Below are positions 1-12,600 of a stretch of 64,000 bases of DNA, piece after piece. Source of the DNA: Hypomesus transpacificus (taxonomy: Eukaryota; Chordata; Actinopteri; Osmeriformes; Osmeridae); assembly GCF_021917145.1 (NCBI RefSeq), contig NC_061078.1:9189604-9253603 (forward strand). Reading direction: 5' to 3'. Both the position numbers and the translations under genes were made by a program. The first letter of the stretch is position 1. Every line of letters begins with the position of its first letter. A model generated the notes under the pieces. It did no database searches. It was not told the DNA's origin and saw only the letters and a list, made by a program, of their open reading frames with translations.

Positions 1-2201
1 GGCAAAACAGCTCACTGAGCACCTCTCCTCAAATCAGCTCTATGAACCTCTCCAGTCTGGATTTCGTCTTCACCACAGCACTGAAACTGCATTAGCCAAG
101 GTAGTCAATGATCTATTATTAGCCTCTGACGCGGGCTTTAGCTCTGTCCTTGTTCTTCTAGACCTAAGTGCAGCTTTTGACACTGTAGATCATGAGATTC
201 TCCTGGAACGTATGGAGAACTATGTTGGGATTTCTGGTACTTCACTTCAGTGGTTCAGATCGTATCTATCTGATAGATCACAATATGTCCACTATGATGG
301 TTGCTCATCCAGGAGCTCCATTGTAAAATACGGAGTACCACAGGGTTCAGTTTTAGGCCCTCTGTTATTTGCACTCTATATGTTGCCTTTAGGAAACATA
401 ATTAGAAGTTTTGGGGTAGATTTTCACTGCTATGCAGATGATACTCAGCTATACATGTCTATAAAGCCGGGAGAATTTCCACATGCTATGGAAACCTGTG
501 TTTCCGGGTTGAAAACTTGGATGACTGCAAATTTCCTTCTTCTTAATTCGGATAAAACCGAGGTTCAAATTTTTGGTCCGAAAAAACACCGAAATAATTT
601 ATCCCATCTAACCTTAGACTTAGACGGCGTCAAAGTATCTCAAAGCCAGCTGGTAAAACATCTGGGAGTCACAATGGACCCAGACCTTTCATTTGAGTAC
701 CATATTAAGCAAATCACCAGAACAGCATTTTTCCATCTACGTAATATTGCCAAAATACGAAAATTCCTCTCAAAGGATGATGCTGAAAAACTAATACATG
801 CTTTTGTTACGTCCCGATTGGACTACTGCAATGTGTTGTTCTCTGGCCTCCCAATTACCTACCTAAAAAACTTACAGCGGGTGCAAAATGCTGCTGCTAG
901 ACTATTGACTAAAACTAGAAAGTTTGATCATATAACATCGACTCTTATCTCTTTACACTGGCTCCCTATCCAAGCCAGAGCTGATTTCAAAGTTCTACTA
1001 CTAACTTACAAATCTCTGCATGGATTGGCACCACTGTACCTCTCCGGTCTCCTTGCACCCTATTGCCCCGCAAGGTCTCTAAGATCTCAAAATGCCGGCT
1101 ATCTGGTAATACCCAAAGTTAAGAAAAAAACTGCTGGAGGTAGGGCGTTCTCATATAGAGCACCTCTTCTTTGGAACAAATTACCCATCTCAATTAAGGA
1201 AGCTGATACTGTCTCGACATTTAAAACTAGATTAAAAACGTTCTTGTTTAGTCAATTCTATGATTGTTAAAGGGAAGTATGTGTGTACTTTCTATGTAAA
1301 CCTGGGATGTGTGCTTGCCTATGTGTGTATCACATGTAACTTTTAAATTTTAATTATAGCTTATGTTCACATTGCCCAGCTAGATGTTACAAATAAAGTA
1401 AACCTGTTACTGTATATTGTTAGTATTATTATTATTATAGTTCCGTTGCTGTATATTGTTACTGTTATAGTTTTTATTACTAGTTGGAGACAACGGGGGA
1501 CTGGCTGTTTTCATCCTTATTCGTATAAGTATAACCTACTTTAGAGTTCTTTCCCCTGGAACAGATTTCATGTTCCAACTGAGGGGGGCTGTCGTTGTTT
1601 TGGTGTGTGGGGCTGCATCAAATACCCTTTTTGCTCTGTTAAATTGCTGCACTAGTCCACACTTGACCGGTGGGGATCTCATTCTATTTTGACTGTAACT
1701 GTTAGCTGCTCCTGGCATTCTCTAATCCCTGCTCTCCTCTCTGTCCCCCCCCCACACATTCCCTGTGGTGTGGGGGGTTTGAGCTGTCAGGACCTGCTTG
1801 GTCGTCGGTCTGCCAACGCTGAACCAGGTCGTCACCCGGAATCCAGTCTCCATGACGGCCAACAGCGAGTTTCCCGGTCCCATCCAACGTCTATAAAGCC
1901 GAACAATGGATTTTGGTGTTTCAAAACCCATTGACACTGTATGACTATGTTTAGCTTGTGTTCTGCTCCTCTCTCTTACCAACCGTCTCTGGAGGAGGGG
2001 ATCCCTCTCTGAATTGCTCCTCCCAAGGTTTCTTCCATTTTTTCTCCCGGTGGGAGTTTTTCTGGGAGTTTTTCCTTGTCTTCCTTGAGGGTTTAGGTTG
2101 GTTGAGGGGCAGTTCTATGGGCGCATGTGAAGCCCTCTGTGACATGCTTGCGTGTAAAAAGGGCTATACAAATAAATTTGATTTGATTTGATTTGATTTG
2201 A
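1..2201 (+). mobile_element. L2-type LINE, 5'-truncated by the window edge
   Basis: Non-LTR retrotransposon in sense orientation. A reverse-transcriptase frame is open from base 2 to 1270 and is followed by about 930 bp of 3' untranslated sequence. The 3' end shows the usual fish L2 signature: a gaagccctctgtgacat-like segment, then ggctatacaaataaa, then a short tandem (atttg) tail at about 2172-2201. The left end lies outside the window, so its true length is unknown. The frame has no stop or frameshift, which suggests a fairly young copy. No target-site duplication can be scored without the left end. Confidence 0.9.
2..1270 (+). CDS. L2 LINE ORF2 C-terminal half: reverse transcriptase
   Basis: A 422-residue open frame, partial at its 5' end because it enters from the window edge. 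It carries the thumb-side motifs of a non-LTR reverse transcriptase in order: [12 protein letters not shown] (catalytic motif A, about 150-190), [13 protein letters not shown] (motif B, about 335-372) and CYADDTQLY (motif C with the catalytic Asp pair, about 428-455). The C-terminal L2 signature regions follow ([46 protein letters not shown]). In a full element the upstream half would encode the endonuclease. This is element-borne and is not a host gene. The first ATG inside the window (212) is internal to the domain and should not be taken as the start. Confidence 0.9.
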   Translation, partial: AKQLTEHLSSNQLYEPLQSGFRLHHSTETALAKVVNDLLLASDAGFSSVLVLLDLSAAFDTVDHEILLERMENYVGISGTSLQWFRSYLSDRSQYVHYDGCSSRSSIVKYGVPQGSVLGPLLFALYMLPLGNIIRSFGVDFHCYADDTQLYMSIKPGEFPHAMETCVSGLKTWMTANFLLLNSDKTEVQIFGPKKHRNNLSHLTLDLDGVKVSQSQLVKHLGVTMDPDLSFEYHIKQITRTAFFHLRNIAKIRKFLSKDDAEKLIHAFVTSRLDYCNVLFSGLPITYLKNLQRVQNAAARLLTKTRKFDHITSTLISLHWLPIQARADFKVLLLTYKSLHGLAPLYLSGLLAPYCPARSLRSQNAGYLVIPKVKKKTAGGRAFSYRAPLLWNKLPISIKEADTVSTFKTRLKTFLFSQFYDC

Positions 2202-4158
2202 GTTTGAGAGTTCCACTAAATCATGGTAGACACATGCTCTTGACTGGTTTCCTCCATTCCAATGAAACATTTCTCTCCAGTTTTTTCCAGTAAGGGTGTA
2301 GACAACAATGGAGATATTGTAGATCCATTGAATTATGTAAATTAATGGTTTCCTACAATGTGTATGTGTGTGTGTGGCAGTGCAGGCTCTGCCTATATGT
2401 CAAGCATTGCTCCTGGGACCCTATAATGGGTCCTAGGCCATTGCACTACTAATTTAATGTTGCCCACTCAATTGATGATGTCAGTGTCATCTGAAATTGT
2501 AAATTTGCCTCAAAAAAGAATTAGGTTTTTTCTCAGGACAGCCCTTATTCACAGGACATTCCCCCAGAGCCCCTCCCAAATCTAGCCAACGGCCCCTTGT
2601 AGCCTACATCCAACCAGATATGTATGTGTTAGTGTGCAGACAGGTGTGTGTTGTGTGTGTGTGTTGAGGTTGGATAAGGTGGAGCAGATATACTGTAGAT
2701 GAGAAGCCTCTATACGAGGGTTAAAGGTTTGAATTGTTTGGAATTGAAGCTAAAATAGCTGGCTACGCAGAACTTGCCTACACAACCTTTAATTACCAGG
2801 CTGGGAATATACAGGTAACAAAGGGTAATGACGTGTGACATGAGCTACCGGGAGCTAATTGGGGATATGATTAGACAAAGCACCTTGAATCAATGTGAAA
2901 ATAAGATATTTATTAAATGAGAACTTGTCATATTAGCAGCAATGTGATTCTGCAACTTTAAGACGGTGAGGATTAACCAGCACAAAAGTGATAATGTAGT
3001 TTGAGACCGATTTCCATGGAATAACAGTTTCTATATTCATGGGCCTCATTAACACCGTCCTTTAGTAATAGCAGTATTGGGTCAAGTTGATAAAGTTCTT
3101 ACGCTGTTGAATCATGCAAAGATCTCGGACAAGCCATTTGTGCATTTAAAGCAGCTCTGTTGACAGCAGCAGAACAGAAACAATCATTTCTATTTTAAAG
3201 CAGCTTCTGGGACCACACGCCCATTTCTGTGCAAACCAAATTTCGACAAACCTCTATTTACAGTAGTAAGGACACGCAGTAAGTACATTATCTTAGCTTG
3301 TATTATGAGTTTTATTGTACAAAGAAAACCTGTCAGGAATACAGACTCAAAGCCTGTATAGAACCTCCATGTTTTAAATCCCCCAATTTGACAGATCAAA
3401 TGTGACATCAAGACAACATTCCATTGAGTGCTGTTACGTGGCTGCATGCAGTAAAAGGTATGCACTTTTTTCTTACACATTACACTTAATACAGAATAAT
3501 ATTGACAAAGATTGTTGTTGTTGTAGAAAAACAGGGTATGATGGTGTGACTAAAAGGAAGAAAAGTGTGGTTCAGGCTTGTGGTATTATTCACTCCACAA
3601 TGTCAGTACTCAGGGAATGAAAGCAAGCATCAGAAAGTAACACTAATGTGGCCTTACATACAACTTGACTCCAAGCAGACAGGGACACACAATAGCAAAG
3701 ACACTTTAAAGGCCTCCACATTACAGTTAAGTTCAACCTTGTGGTGTAGTGTGAACACCCACTCTCTTTTGATATCAGAATTTTTATTGGATTTTTCTTT
3801 CATAATGCAGCACTTTCAGCAAAATGTTCTCAAAGAAGCTTAACTGTAATTTGTACCTCAATGTGTTCTCATTACCCATGTCTCCCTCTTATGCACACAC
3901 ATTGATAACATTTTTCCCTCACTCCCTCACTTTTACTCAAACCCACCCAGCCACACGCACACACACTGCTGCACTACAACAGTGTTGTGCTTTATCACTC
4001 TCTGTGGAGCCAGTGTTTAGGATAATTATCCAGAGGGTTGCCACACCTAGAGGGAGCCTCAAGTTGGCCACAAAATTCACAGAAAAACACAGCTGCCAGA
4101 GTAAAAAAAACAGTAACTCCCCTTTCTCACTCTTCCTTCTTCCTTCTTCCCTGTTCCA

Positions 4159-4206
<48 letters not shown>

Positions 4207-6114
4207 GTGTATAGTCAACTTTCGCCTGCCTTGTGAAAGCATATTCCACATCTTAATCAAAATATTAAAGCCCAAACATGGAAGCAAAACCCACTACTTT
4301 GCTCTCAACTTGTGTAACTGTAAACATCGGCCAGCTGCCGTTATGGGTTCATCAGTTCATCCACGTTTGGATTTGGAAGCGTAGGAGCACATTTGGAGGA
4401 GGTTGTCTCTTTCTTATGTGTTAAACTGTGTACCATGGAGATACACAGCTTTACAAAATAGATGGGGTTGATTTTTTTTCTACATGTAGCAGACATAGCA
4501 CAAAGGTTAGCAAAAACACGTTTGACAGCGTTCCAATTGAGAAACGTTCTGCCTTGTGTAATCTCTTGAATCAATACTAAATTAACTGAATCACACATTA
4601 ACAGTTAACTAACCATGTTCTGGTTATTGGTCAAATACAGGACTGTCCAACTTTTAAGTTGGGTTTCTCTAACTTTAATCTGTCCTGCTTCTAATAATTG
4701 TCCGTTTGACAACCCAACTGACAAGAACTGTTGAACAGACCTACTGCATTAAGGCAGTACACATTACAAAGTTTACATTTTACCTTTGAAATGCAGGCAC
4801 TTTGGTTTGGGCAGGCATTTGCCTTTCTAACCTCTCCACACAAAAAAAAGAAAACCAAGGGAGGGATCAGTTCCTGGAATGCTTGAAATTCCGAAATGTT
4901 ATTCTCTTCCTGAAGTTTATTTTTGTCTTTCATCGAGAACCAGAGGGGAACGCTCTCTTGCTCTTTCCCTCTCTCTATGGACCAATCAGAGCTTATGCAT
5001 TTAATTTTATCCCCCCTCCTCTCCCATCAATATGATAACATGGAGATTACTTTCTCAGTTACAACATGGTTGCTTTACCATGTACAGTTTGGTTGCCATG
5101 GAAAGAGCATAAATATTGACCGTAGTACAAATGCTGAGTGAATGTGTGACAATTATAAAGTCCCCCCTCATGATAAAGGGAGTGGTATAAAAAACCTAGA
5201 CACTGTGGTCTGTATGTTGTCATTTCAGAAATAGAATACACTGATCACTGCAACCAACCATCTATATTATTTGTAAATTAAACAAGGACGGAGAAAAGTG
5301 ATGTACTTGACTGTAAAACAAACTGAATGTGTTTGTCTGTGTCTGCCTGTACTCTGCAGGAGAATCCGTCATATCAAAGAGTCAACAGAATATTCATGAA
5401 TGACGAATACAAAAGTATTTTCATGTTGCTCACCTCTGTAGTTCTCAGTTTACTTCAACAGTATTCTTGTCCGTTGTGTTAGAGTAACTTTTAAATGCCT
5501 CAGCTGTTTGAACCACTCTCTCTCTTTCTCTCCACTCTCTCTCTCTCTCGTAACATATTGAAACTGTGATTTTCCCAAAACAGTCATTCAAATGGAGATG
5601 GAACACGTGTGAATTCCAGTCGAATGTAGCAACAGGGACATCTAGTGGAGACAAGATCAATCCACCCTTTGTACCAGCCTGCAAAAATCTCACAATGTAT
5701 CTTGTGCTACTGTAGTGAGCGCTCTGATTTATAAATTAAGTTAACTCCACTGGAGGTAAAAACCACACACATCTGAAATCTAAGACCGTCATGTTTTGGA
5801 ATTGTGGATGAACAGTCTCTATGAGATTGCTGTGCCGTTGGGGAGAAGGGAAGTTTAGTCACACATTTGAGATAGAATTGTGGCTGGGTTGGGCGGTGGG
5901 TAGATAAAATGTTTACTCTAGGGTCGTAGATTAAGCTGTCATGTATGTAGGCGTAACTGGCTACACGCTCCTGCACAGTAGGTGGCGGTGTAAGCGTAGC
6001 CTACTACTTGGATGCGATCCACCAATAATTGTCGAGAGAACACTGTACCAGACTGTACCCAGTTAGCTTGCAGCATAAGCTGTATTTATTCAGCGTTTAG
6101 CAATTTCCCTGAAA
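2202..6114. other. Gene-free stretch upstream of the zinc-finger gene
   Basis: About 3.9 kb in which I see no exon with a recognisable product. It holds short CA/GT-rich patches (about 2360-2385 and 2640-2665), a TC microsatellite at 4159-4206 with a second TC patch near 5515-5550, and AT-rich unique-looking sequence. Several frames of 60-190 codons occur, but they have no recognisable domains or flanking splice logic, and one runs through the TC repeat. The last 150 bp before 6115 presumably hold the zinc-finger promoter and 5' UTR, but I see no clear TATA box. Confidence 0.6.
4159..4206. repeat. (TC)n microsatellite
   Basis: A nearly pure TC dinucleotide run of about 48 bp, broken once by a T insertion near 4179-4181. 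On the opposite strand it reads as an (ER)n peptide and on this strand as poly-(SL), which explains the spurious reading frames across it. Confidence 0.95.
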
Positions 6115-7597
6115 ATGGCCACATTACAACGGTTGAATGGATTTCTCACCGACCGACTAGCCGCGGCTGCTATAGAGATATTTGGGGCAGTTGAGAAGAC
6201 GATGGTTGAGTATCAGGAACAAATTTCAGATTCTAAACAGGAGATAAGGCATCTACGAAAACTACTTGTGGATTTGGGTTACAAGTCAGACGGTAAGTGT
6301 GCTACAGTACAGTGGTTGCATTTTTTGCTTTTAAAGGATGGGAACTAAACGGTCCGCTTTTATCGCTGCCATGTGGCCGAATGAGACGAAACGAGAGGCA
6401 CGTGTTTGCATAATGTGTGAAATGCAACAGCAAACAGTATGCATATTCAGGAAAATGTTTAATGCTCTTCACTGTTATAGAACTGTCCATTTATTTCAAC
6501 CAGGCGTGCTTTCCATTGCCCCTGCCAGTGAAGACGTGTTTGTTTCTGAGCTAGAGGATGAGCAGGAGAGGGATGCCATTCCAATAGAGAAAGAAAGTGA
6601 TGAAGACTCCCCAATAGAACCAGACGCCACTCAACATGAAGAGAGCAAAGGTTTTTGTGGGGTCGACGGAGAAATGACATTGTTCAGCACAAAAAGAACC
6701 AGGGTCACAAGAAAACGTAAAGAGAAAACAGCTAGTTACCACACCGCTGCTGCCCAAGTTGAAACCAGTGAACTGACAATGAGGGAAAACCCAGGGGAGA
6801 AACGCCACAGCTGTAATGTGTGCATGAAATGCTTTAGCAGGCCGAGCCATTTGAAAGTCCATCAGAGAACACACACTGGTGAAAAACCGTATCAGTGTAA
6901 AGACTGTGGGAAGAGATTCAATCGCAAGTATTGCTTAGAGGTGCACATTCAGACTCACACATCTGATAAGCCGTTTTGCTGCCATGAATGTGGCAAATGC
7001 TTTCGTCGAAATGCAGATTTAATTCTGCACATGAGAGTGCACACTGGAGAGAAACCCTTTAAGTGCCCTTTTTGCGACTCATGCTTTAAGTCGGGAGGTC
7101 ACTTAGTTCGGCACCAGCTGAGCCATACAGGTGAAAAACCATATCAGTGCAATGACTGTGGCAAATGCTACAAGCGGAAAGAACACTTGACTGAGCATAT
7201 GAGGGTTCATACAGGGGAAAGACCTTACTGCTGCACAAAATGTGGAAAGTGTTACAGTCTGCGGGGAAACCTGAGAGTCCACATGAGGACCCATGTGGGG
7301 GAGAAACCATTCAAGTGTAGTTTGTGTGGCATTTGCACTGTATCAGCAAACCACCTCAAACGTCACATGCAGATTCACACAGGAGAGAAGCCTCACGTGT
7401 GCCCAGATTGTGGAAAGTCCTTCAATCGGAAAGAAAAAATGACAGAGCACATGAGAACTCACACTGGGGAAAAACCATATTGCTGTCAAGCTTGTGGCAA
7501 ATGCTTTAGGCTAAGGGCAACGATGAACATACACATGAGGACACACACATCCTCAGAAGATACTTTTCACTTTGAGGTGACTGAAGATGATGACTAA
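6115..7597 (+). CDS. C2H2 zinc-finger protein, nine fingers
   Basis: Two coding exons, 6115-6292 and 6504-7597 (phase 1 junction, GT at 6293, AG at 6502-6503), give 423 aa. Exon 1 encodes an alpha-helical leader beginning MATLQRLNGFLTDRLAAAAI, with heptad-like spacing up to RHLRKLL. From memory, comparable leaders precede many teleost zinc-finger arrays and are not KRAB domains. Exon 2 starts with an acidic Glu/Asp-rich linker and a basic KRTRVTRKRKEK patch that could be a nuclear signal. Nine tandem C2H2 fingers follow (about residues 160-412), mostly joined by TGEKP-type linkers, then a short acidic tail. It is expected to be a nuclear DNA-binding regulator with unknown target. Seven of the nine fingers have an extra Cys just before the conserved aromatic position, and finger 7 has Thr in place of that aromatic. 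I cannot assign an orthologue. Confidence 0.88.
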
Positions 7598-7939
7598 TGC
7601 TCATAACCTAACAGACACCTTACACTGACAAGAAGGGTTAGTTTTGTGTATAAATCCAATAAGAATAATTGAAAAACTGTATTTATCCTAGCTAATGAAG
7701 CAAACTGATGTTGTGATGAAACATTTTCAAGGATGAAACCAGTTTTTATCCCATTTATTTTGCGTAAGTATGTATGATGGTGTCGGAGAAATGTAGAATG
7801 TAAGGTTATATTCTGAAAATACTGGCATTCCTTTGTCAGTAGAGAGCCCTCTCCCCACATGACCTATATGTATCGCTTTCATCACTGCCACATTCTTAAG
7901 AAATTTAATTTGTAACGTTTTGAAAGCTTCAGCGATTTA
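7598..7939 (+). other. Presumed 3' UTR of the zinc-finger gene
   Basis: AT-rich sequence directly after the stop codon with no further coding signal. I infer that it holds the end of the transcript. No single polyadenylation signal stands out before the LINE remnant begins. Confidence 0.4.
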
Positions 7940-8510
7940 TGTTTTCTCAAATTGTTATTTAAGTGTTCCAAAAAGTTGGCTCCTGAACCCCTGAGTACAT
8001 TTATTCAGAGACTAAATAGCGGTAGTGACAAGGGGCTTTACCAAAATTGTAAAATCCCACAGCGCAGAACATCTTTTGGTACATCAGCCTTTTCTTACAG
8101 GGCTTGTAAACTGTGGAACTCACTGCCCACAGAGATTAAGATCATTTCTGAGTTTAAAATGTTCACCTTTAGACTTAAGGCATGGCTGAAAGCAAACCAA
8201 AACTGTACCCATGTAAATGTCTGAGCGTGAATGAGTTTTCGATTAGTACAATTGCATTGTGTACCCTTCAAATTAGTTCTTAGAATGCGTGTGTTCTGAA
8301 TGTGTATTTTTCTATTCTGTATTTTTTTTAATGTATATTGTTTTTATTATGTGCTATTGTAGAAAGGCCCATCCAGGGACGGGAGTTGAAAATTAGCTCT
8401 TGCTATAAACTCCATGTGCATCACGTCAGCTGCTAACTTTGCTCTGTAGCTATGTTTAACTCCATTGTCCCTGTCAAATAAACAAATAAATACATAAATA
8501 AATTGATGAC
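7940..8510 (+). mobile_element. CR1/Rex-like LINE 3' remnant
   Basis: The frame at 7952-8224 encodes the last ~90 residues of a non-LTR reverse transcriptase ORF (TSFGTSAFSYRACKLWNSLP, then FTFRLKAWLK). This resembles the C-terminal end seen in the LINE at the window start but is a different family. The 3' UTR ends in a fish LINE-type tail with cccatccagggacgggagtt and a terminal run of AAATAAATA units (about 8478-8505). The rest of the element is absent. The exact family (Rex1/Babar or another CR1/L2 branch) is a guess from memory. Confidence 0.7.
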
Positions 8511-9601
8511 ACTAGTCTTACGTAAACAAACTGACCTAGGTTGACCATTATCATACTAGAGGTGCAATAAACCTTATCTGTGTTGACTGAATCATATGGT
8601 CAAGCCTAGGGTCAGAAGTTTCCACGTGCATGCGCACTCTGTCTCTGGGATCGATCATATTAACAGCTGGTATGCCGGGGAGGAGACTTCTTACCAATAA
8701 ATGGTCTTACCTGAAGACTTGTGAACTAAACAAACTTTGTAGCACAATAGCGTGATGTTTTGTCTCTGCGGCCGCAAGCAATAAAGCTTTCTAAACTTGT
8801 TCACTGACTGACTGTGCTATGCTTGATAGATTAATATTTCTGACAGATGGGTCTCCAGAACCAATTGTTCAAGCTGAGTCAGCACATGTAGGCCACTATG
8901 CTAGTTAACCCAATGGTTGGTGACCAACATTAACTAGTAAGATTTGTTTGCAAATTCCTGGTTTCCTTTACATTTCAGTGAAATTCCCATTGGAATTTAC
9001 AATCACAAAATATTGTTTGTTATTGTTTTTGACATATATAATGTAGCTCATACAGGTGTACTAACATATATCTATTATACCATTATGGACTTAAATTTGG
9101 TTGTAAAAAATACTTTTAGTATTTTAGAACTTGTGACACGTTCGATTTAGCGATTCAGTAGAATTGCAATTCACTCATTGCAATGTGTGGAAAAAGCTTA
9201 CATGATATGCACAGACACTGAACTAATAAAAAATCACACAACTGTAAGACACTCTACTGCATTTAGCCCTATAAGCATGCATTACTGTATGCTTGGACGC
9301 CAAATAAACATGCTAAATGTATGTGTAATCAAACGGTTATTGTTTATGTCTGATATGTAATACTTTCAAACTTAAATGACATATTTCCTTGTCGTATAAG
9401 ACGCCTATTTTGAGCACTAAAGTGTCTTGCAGTGGGAGGTGTGTAAGCAAGTATTGCTCTCCATTGGTCGAGAGATCAGCTGGTGTCTCCCCATCTTGCA
9501 TCTCCTCCGAGCGCTATCGTTAAGCAACCTCAACGCGTTCTCGTCTAAAATTCTTGTCTCACGTGCTTTCTGTGTATAAAAGCTCTCCGTTTCCCCTCAA
9601 C
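8511..9601. other. Intergenic region and taldo1 upstream sequence
   Basis: No coding exon recognised. The first ~900 bp are AT-rich. The last 200 bp (about 9420-9601) become more GC-balanced and hold an inverted CCAAT motif (ATTGG at 9463-9467), as expected for a housekeeping promoter. A TATAAAA string at 9576-9582 lies only 20 bp before the taldo1 ATG and is too close to be a conventional TATA box for that start codon. Confidence 0.5.
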
Positions 9602-12600
9602 ATGTCCAGTGTGTCACCAGACAAACGGCGAAAGATGGAGTCAGCGCTGGACCAACTGAAGAAATACACCGTGGTTGTGGCAGACACAGGAGATTTCAAT
9701 GGTAACAGCTCGATAGTTCGAATGGCCGCGCATTATACATAGGCTAGCTAATAACATTAGCTATATGGGGACGGATATGACTGTACGTGTAATGCTAATA
9801 TATGGCATATTCGGCAGTTAAATGACTGTTTGCTGCTAGCTACTGTAGTTAGTTTGTGTCGTGTTTGTAACTAGCCAGAAGTGAATCATTTTAGTGAAAG
9901 TAGCCTGTGCAAATTTAGCTAGCTAGCAAGCTAATGAGCTCGGCCTAAACTTTGGCATTCGGATGAATCAGATAATCCGATTGATGCTACTACTGTAGAC
10001 TAGCTGTCCCGCGCCACGGTAGCCTAGCATGCTAGTGACTTCGGTACGAGCTGGTTTGGTTATTCAAGTTGGTTACAAACAAGACAAACCACGGATCTGT
10101 ATTGTGCACAACTTGACTACAGTTGCTAACTATCTATAAACACTTATTTTTTGCTGTGTGATGACTTGTAACTACCTAGTTATGGCTACCTAGCTAATGA
10201 TCAACAAACTAATTTTGCTAGCACGAAGTTTCTTTGACTGCGTAATCGGCTACAAAAAACTATTGATACTGGCAACGATGGTTGACTGAGCTAGCTAAAA
10301 CTACTTATTTTGCTTATTACCTGTTATTTGTATATGTACAGTTACCTTGTGTTATCAGAAATTGACACGTGGGCTAGTAGTTTTTTTTCGTACCTGATGT
10401 GCACATTTTGTTGTTGATGGTCACGCCCATGGCCATGTTTTCCTAACCAGCAAACTTCCTGTTTTAATGTATGGATTTACAAGAAGTCTTAACTAACCCA
10501 ATATATATTTTCAATCAAAATGGCTAATCATAATCAGTTGTGCCTTTTTTATCAATACTTTGTCGTCTCATGCCTTGTTGGTACAAGGAAGAGGAAGTAA
10601 AAGTGAAGTAATCAGTTGCTCTTTCAATTGTGATGCAAAACAAACATTTCGCCATGCTTGCTTTGCGAGTCAGGATGACAAGACAGAAATGGTGTCTATG
10701 TAATGTAGGCTAGCTGTAATACAAACCGCAGTGACATGCTTTGTGACTTGCACAGTGTCAAGTCCTAAGTGTTTGATCTTAATGCAGGACTGGCCTTCAC
10801 TTCACTCATGATCATAAAAGGGTACTTGATGCTGAATCACTTGTAAAAGGCTTTGACCATATTGTGAAAGTAACTTTAAAGCAGAGGTTTGGTTGTTTTC
10901 TTAAATGAAATGATTACAAACTCGAGTCTTAAATTTGCTAGCTTACATCCGTTGCTGTGCTCTGCCCTCCTTAGCTATCAATTTTATAGTTGGTGTAATT
11001 ATCTGCTCATGACATGATGATGCTGGACCTGATGGCCTGATGTAAGCCCAAATAAATGGCACTGAATCCTCATGTAATAGCACCTTTAGGCCTCAGTGAA
11101 GGGAATAGTTAGATGAATATCTAAATTAAAGTGCAGGTTTACTTGCAGATGGATCTGCACTTCAGTTGGTCCATTTTTCTAAGAGGACTGACACCAAATC
11201 AGTTAAGGGTTTGAATGCCCATTTCTTTCATGTAGCCTACCATGTAGGCCTAATGGGAATTCTGTTTTCACACACACAGAAGGCCTTTGTTCTCATTGTA
11301 GTGTTCAGGCCAGTCCAGAGGCATTTGAAGCTGGTCCAAATTTGTCATAAAAACTGTGCCTTATCTTGATCTTGAGAAGGAGATGCTATGAGAACATCTC
11401 TACTTGAACCTTGTCAGACTGACAGCAGTGTTTACACATATATATTTTACAGGAACAAAACATAGAGAACTAACTTCGAGCATATGCTCTCTATGTATAT
11501 CAGTACTGCACTACCGATGTCATTCTTATACTGTTTCTTAATTTGACAGAACGCCTCTCTTCAAATAAAAAAAATCTAGTAATTCAGTAGCTTATCATAA
11601 TTGCTGCGTCTGGGTCAGAACCCACATGCGAGTTTGGTTTAATAGGCTGGGCATAATATTTGTCAGTGTCTTTTAATTTATTTTGAGGAATTCAGATGTG
11701 AAACTGTGACTACATACATTTGGCTAGGTTCTTGTGAGGGCAGGAATTGAGGAAATGCAGTCTTTTGTAACAAACAATAAAAAGGAATTCAAAAGAAGTT
11801 GTCCCACTAACCTTTGTGTGCTAATATCTGCTTGTGTCATATTTTTCAATTGGTCAACTTCCACTTTGTTTTGTTTTTCCAATTTCCCCTATTAGCTATT
11901 GAGGAGTACAAGCCCCAAGATGCCACCACCAACCCATCTCTTATTTTGGCTGCTGCCAAGATGCCTGCCTACCAACATTTACTTGACCAGGCCATCAAAT
12001 ATGGCATTGCCAAGGGCGGGTAGGATTGGTATTCATCTCACCACCTGGGGGGGGGTGTCTACAGGGCAAGAACATTTCTAATGCTACGTTTCTGTCCAGC
12101 AGATCTGAAGAGGTCCAGGTGACCAACACCATGGACAAGTTGTTTGTGAGCTTTGGCTTGGAGATTCTAAAGAAGATCCCAGGAAGGGTCTCCACGGAGG
12201 TGGATGCCAGGTACTAGAAACCCTCTGGTCTCTGAGCTAGCAACTGCAGTCTGTACTGTTGGTTTTACTTCCTTCATGTTTACAGCATAAGAGAAAAAGA
12301 ATCCTAGACAGCTAATCCAGTCCCACAGGGTAGCAATTAATCATGCCAATAGCAATCATGTATTGTAATGTTGCACATTCAAAAGGTAGCCAAAGGTAAA
12401 GTTATTACATTTAAGAACATTAGTCTCAAATTACCCATTCCCAACTTTCAAGCAAAGTTTGTTTTCAAATACACGTTACATGACATGCTAACCTACCTAC
12501 ACTTAGAAGCATGATTTGCCGGAAATGGCAGAAGGGTAGATGCCTTTCTTTATACACTGTAATGCTCTTACAGACGTATTTGTTTAAACGTACAATTTGA

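Noticed and set aside
3824-4384. A 186-codon frame with a poly-(SL) tract
   Set aside because: It runs through the TC microsatellite and has no domain, homologue or splice context that I recognise.
9576-9582. TATA box for taldo1
   Set aside because: TATAAAA lies only 20 bp before the start codon, which would put transcription start at or past the ATG. Other vertebrate taldo1 genes use GC-rich starts as far as I know.
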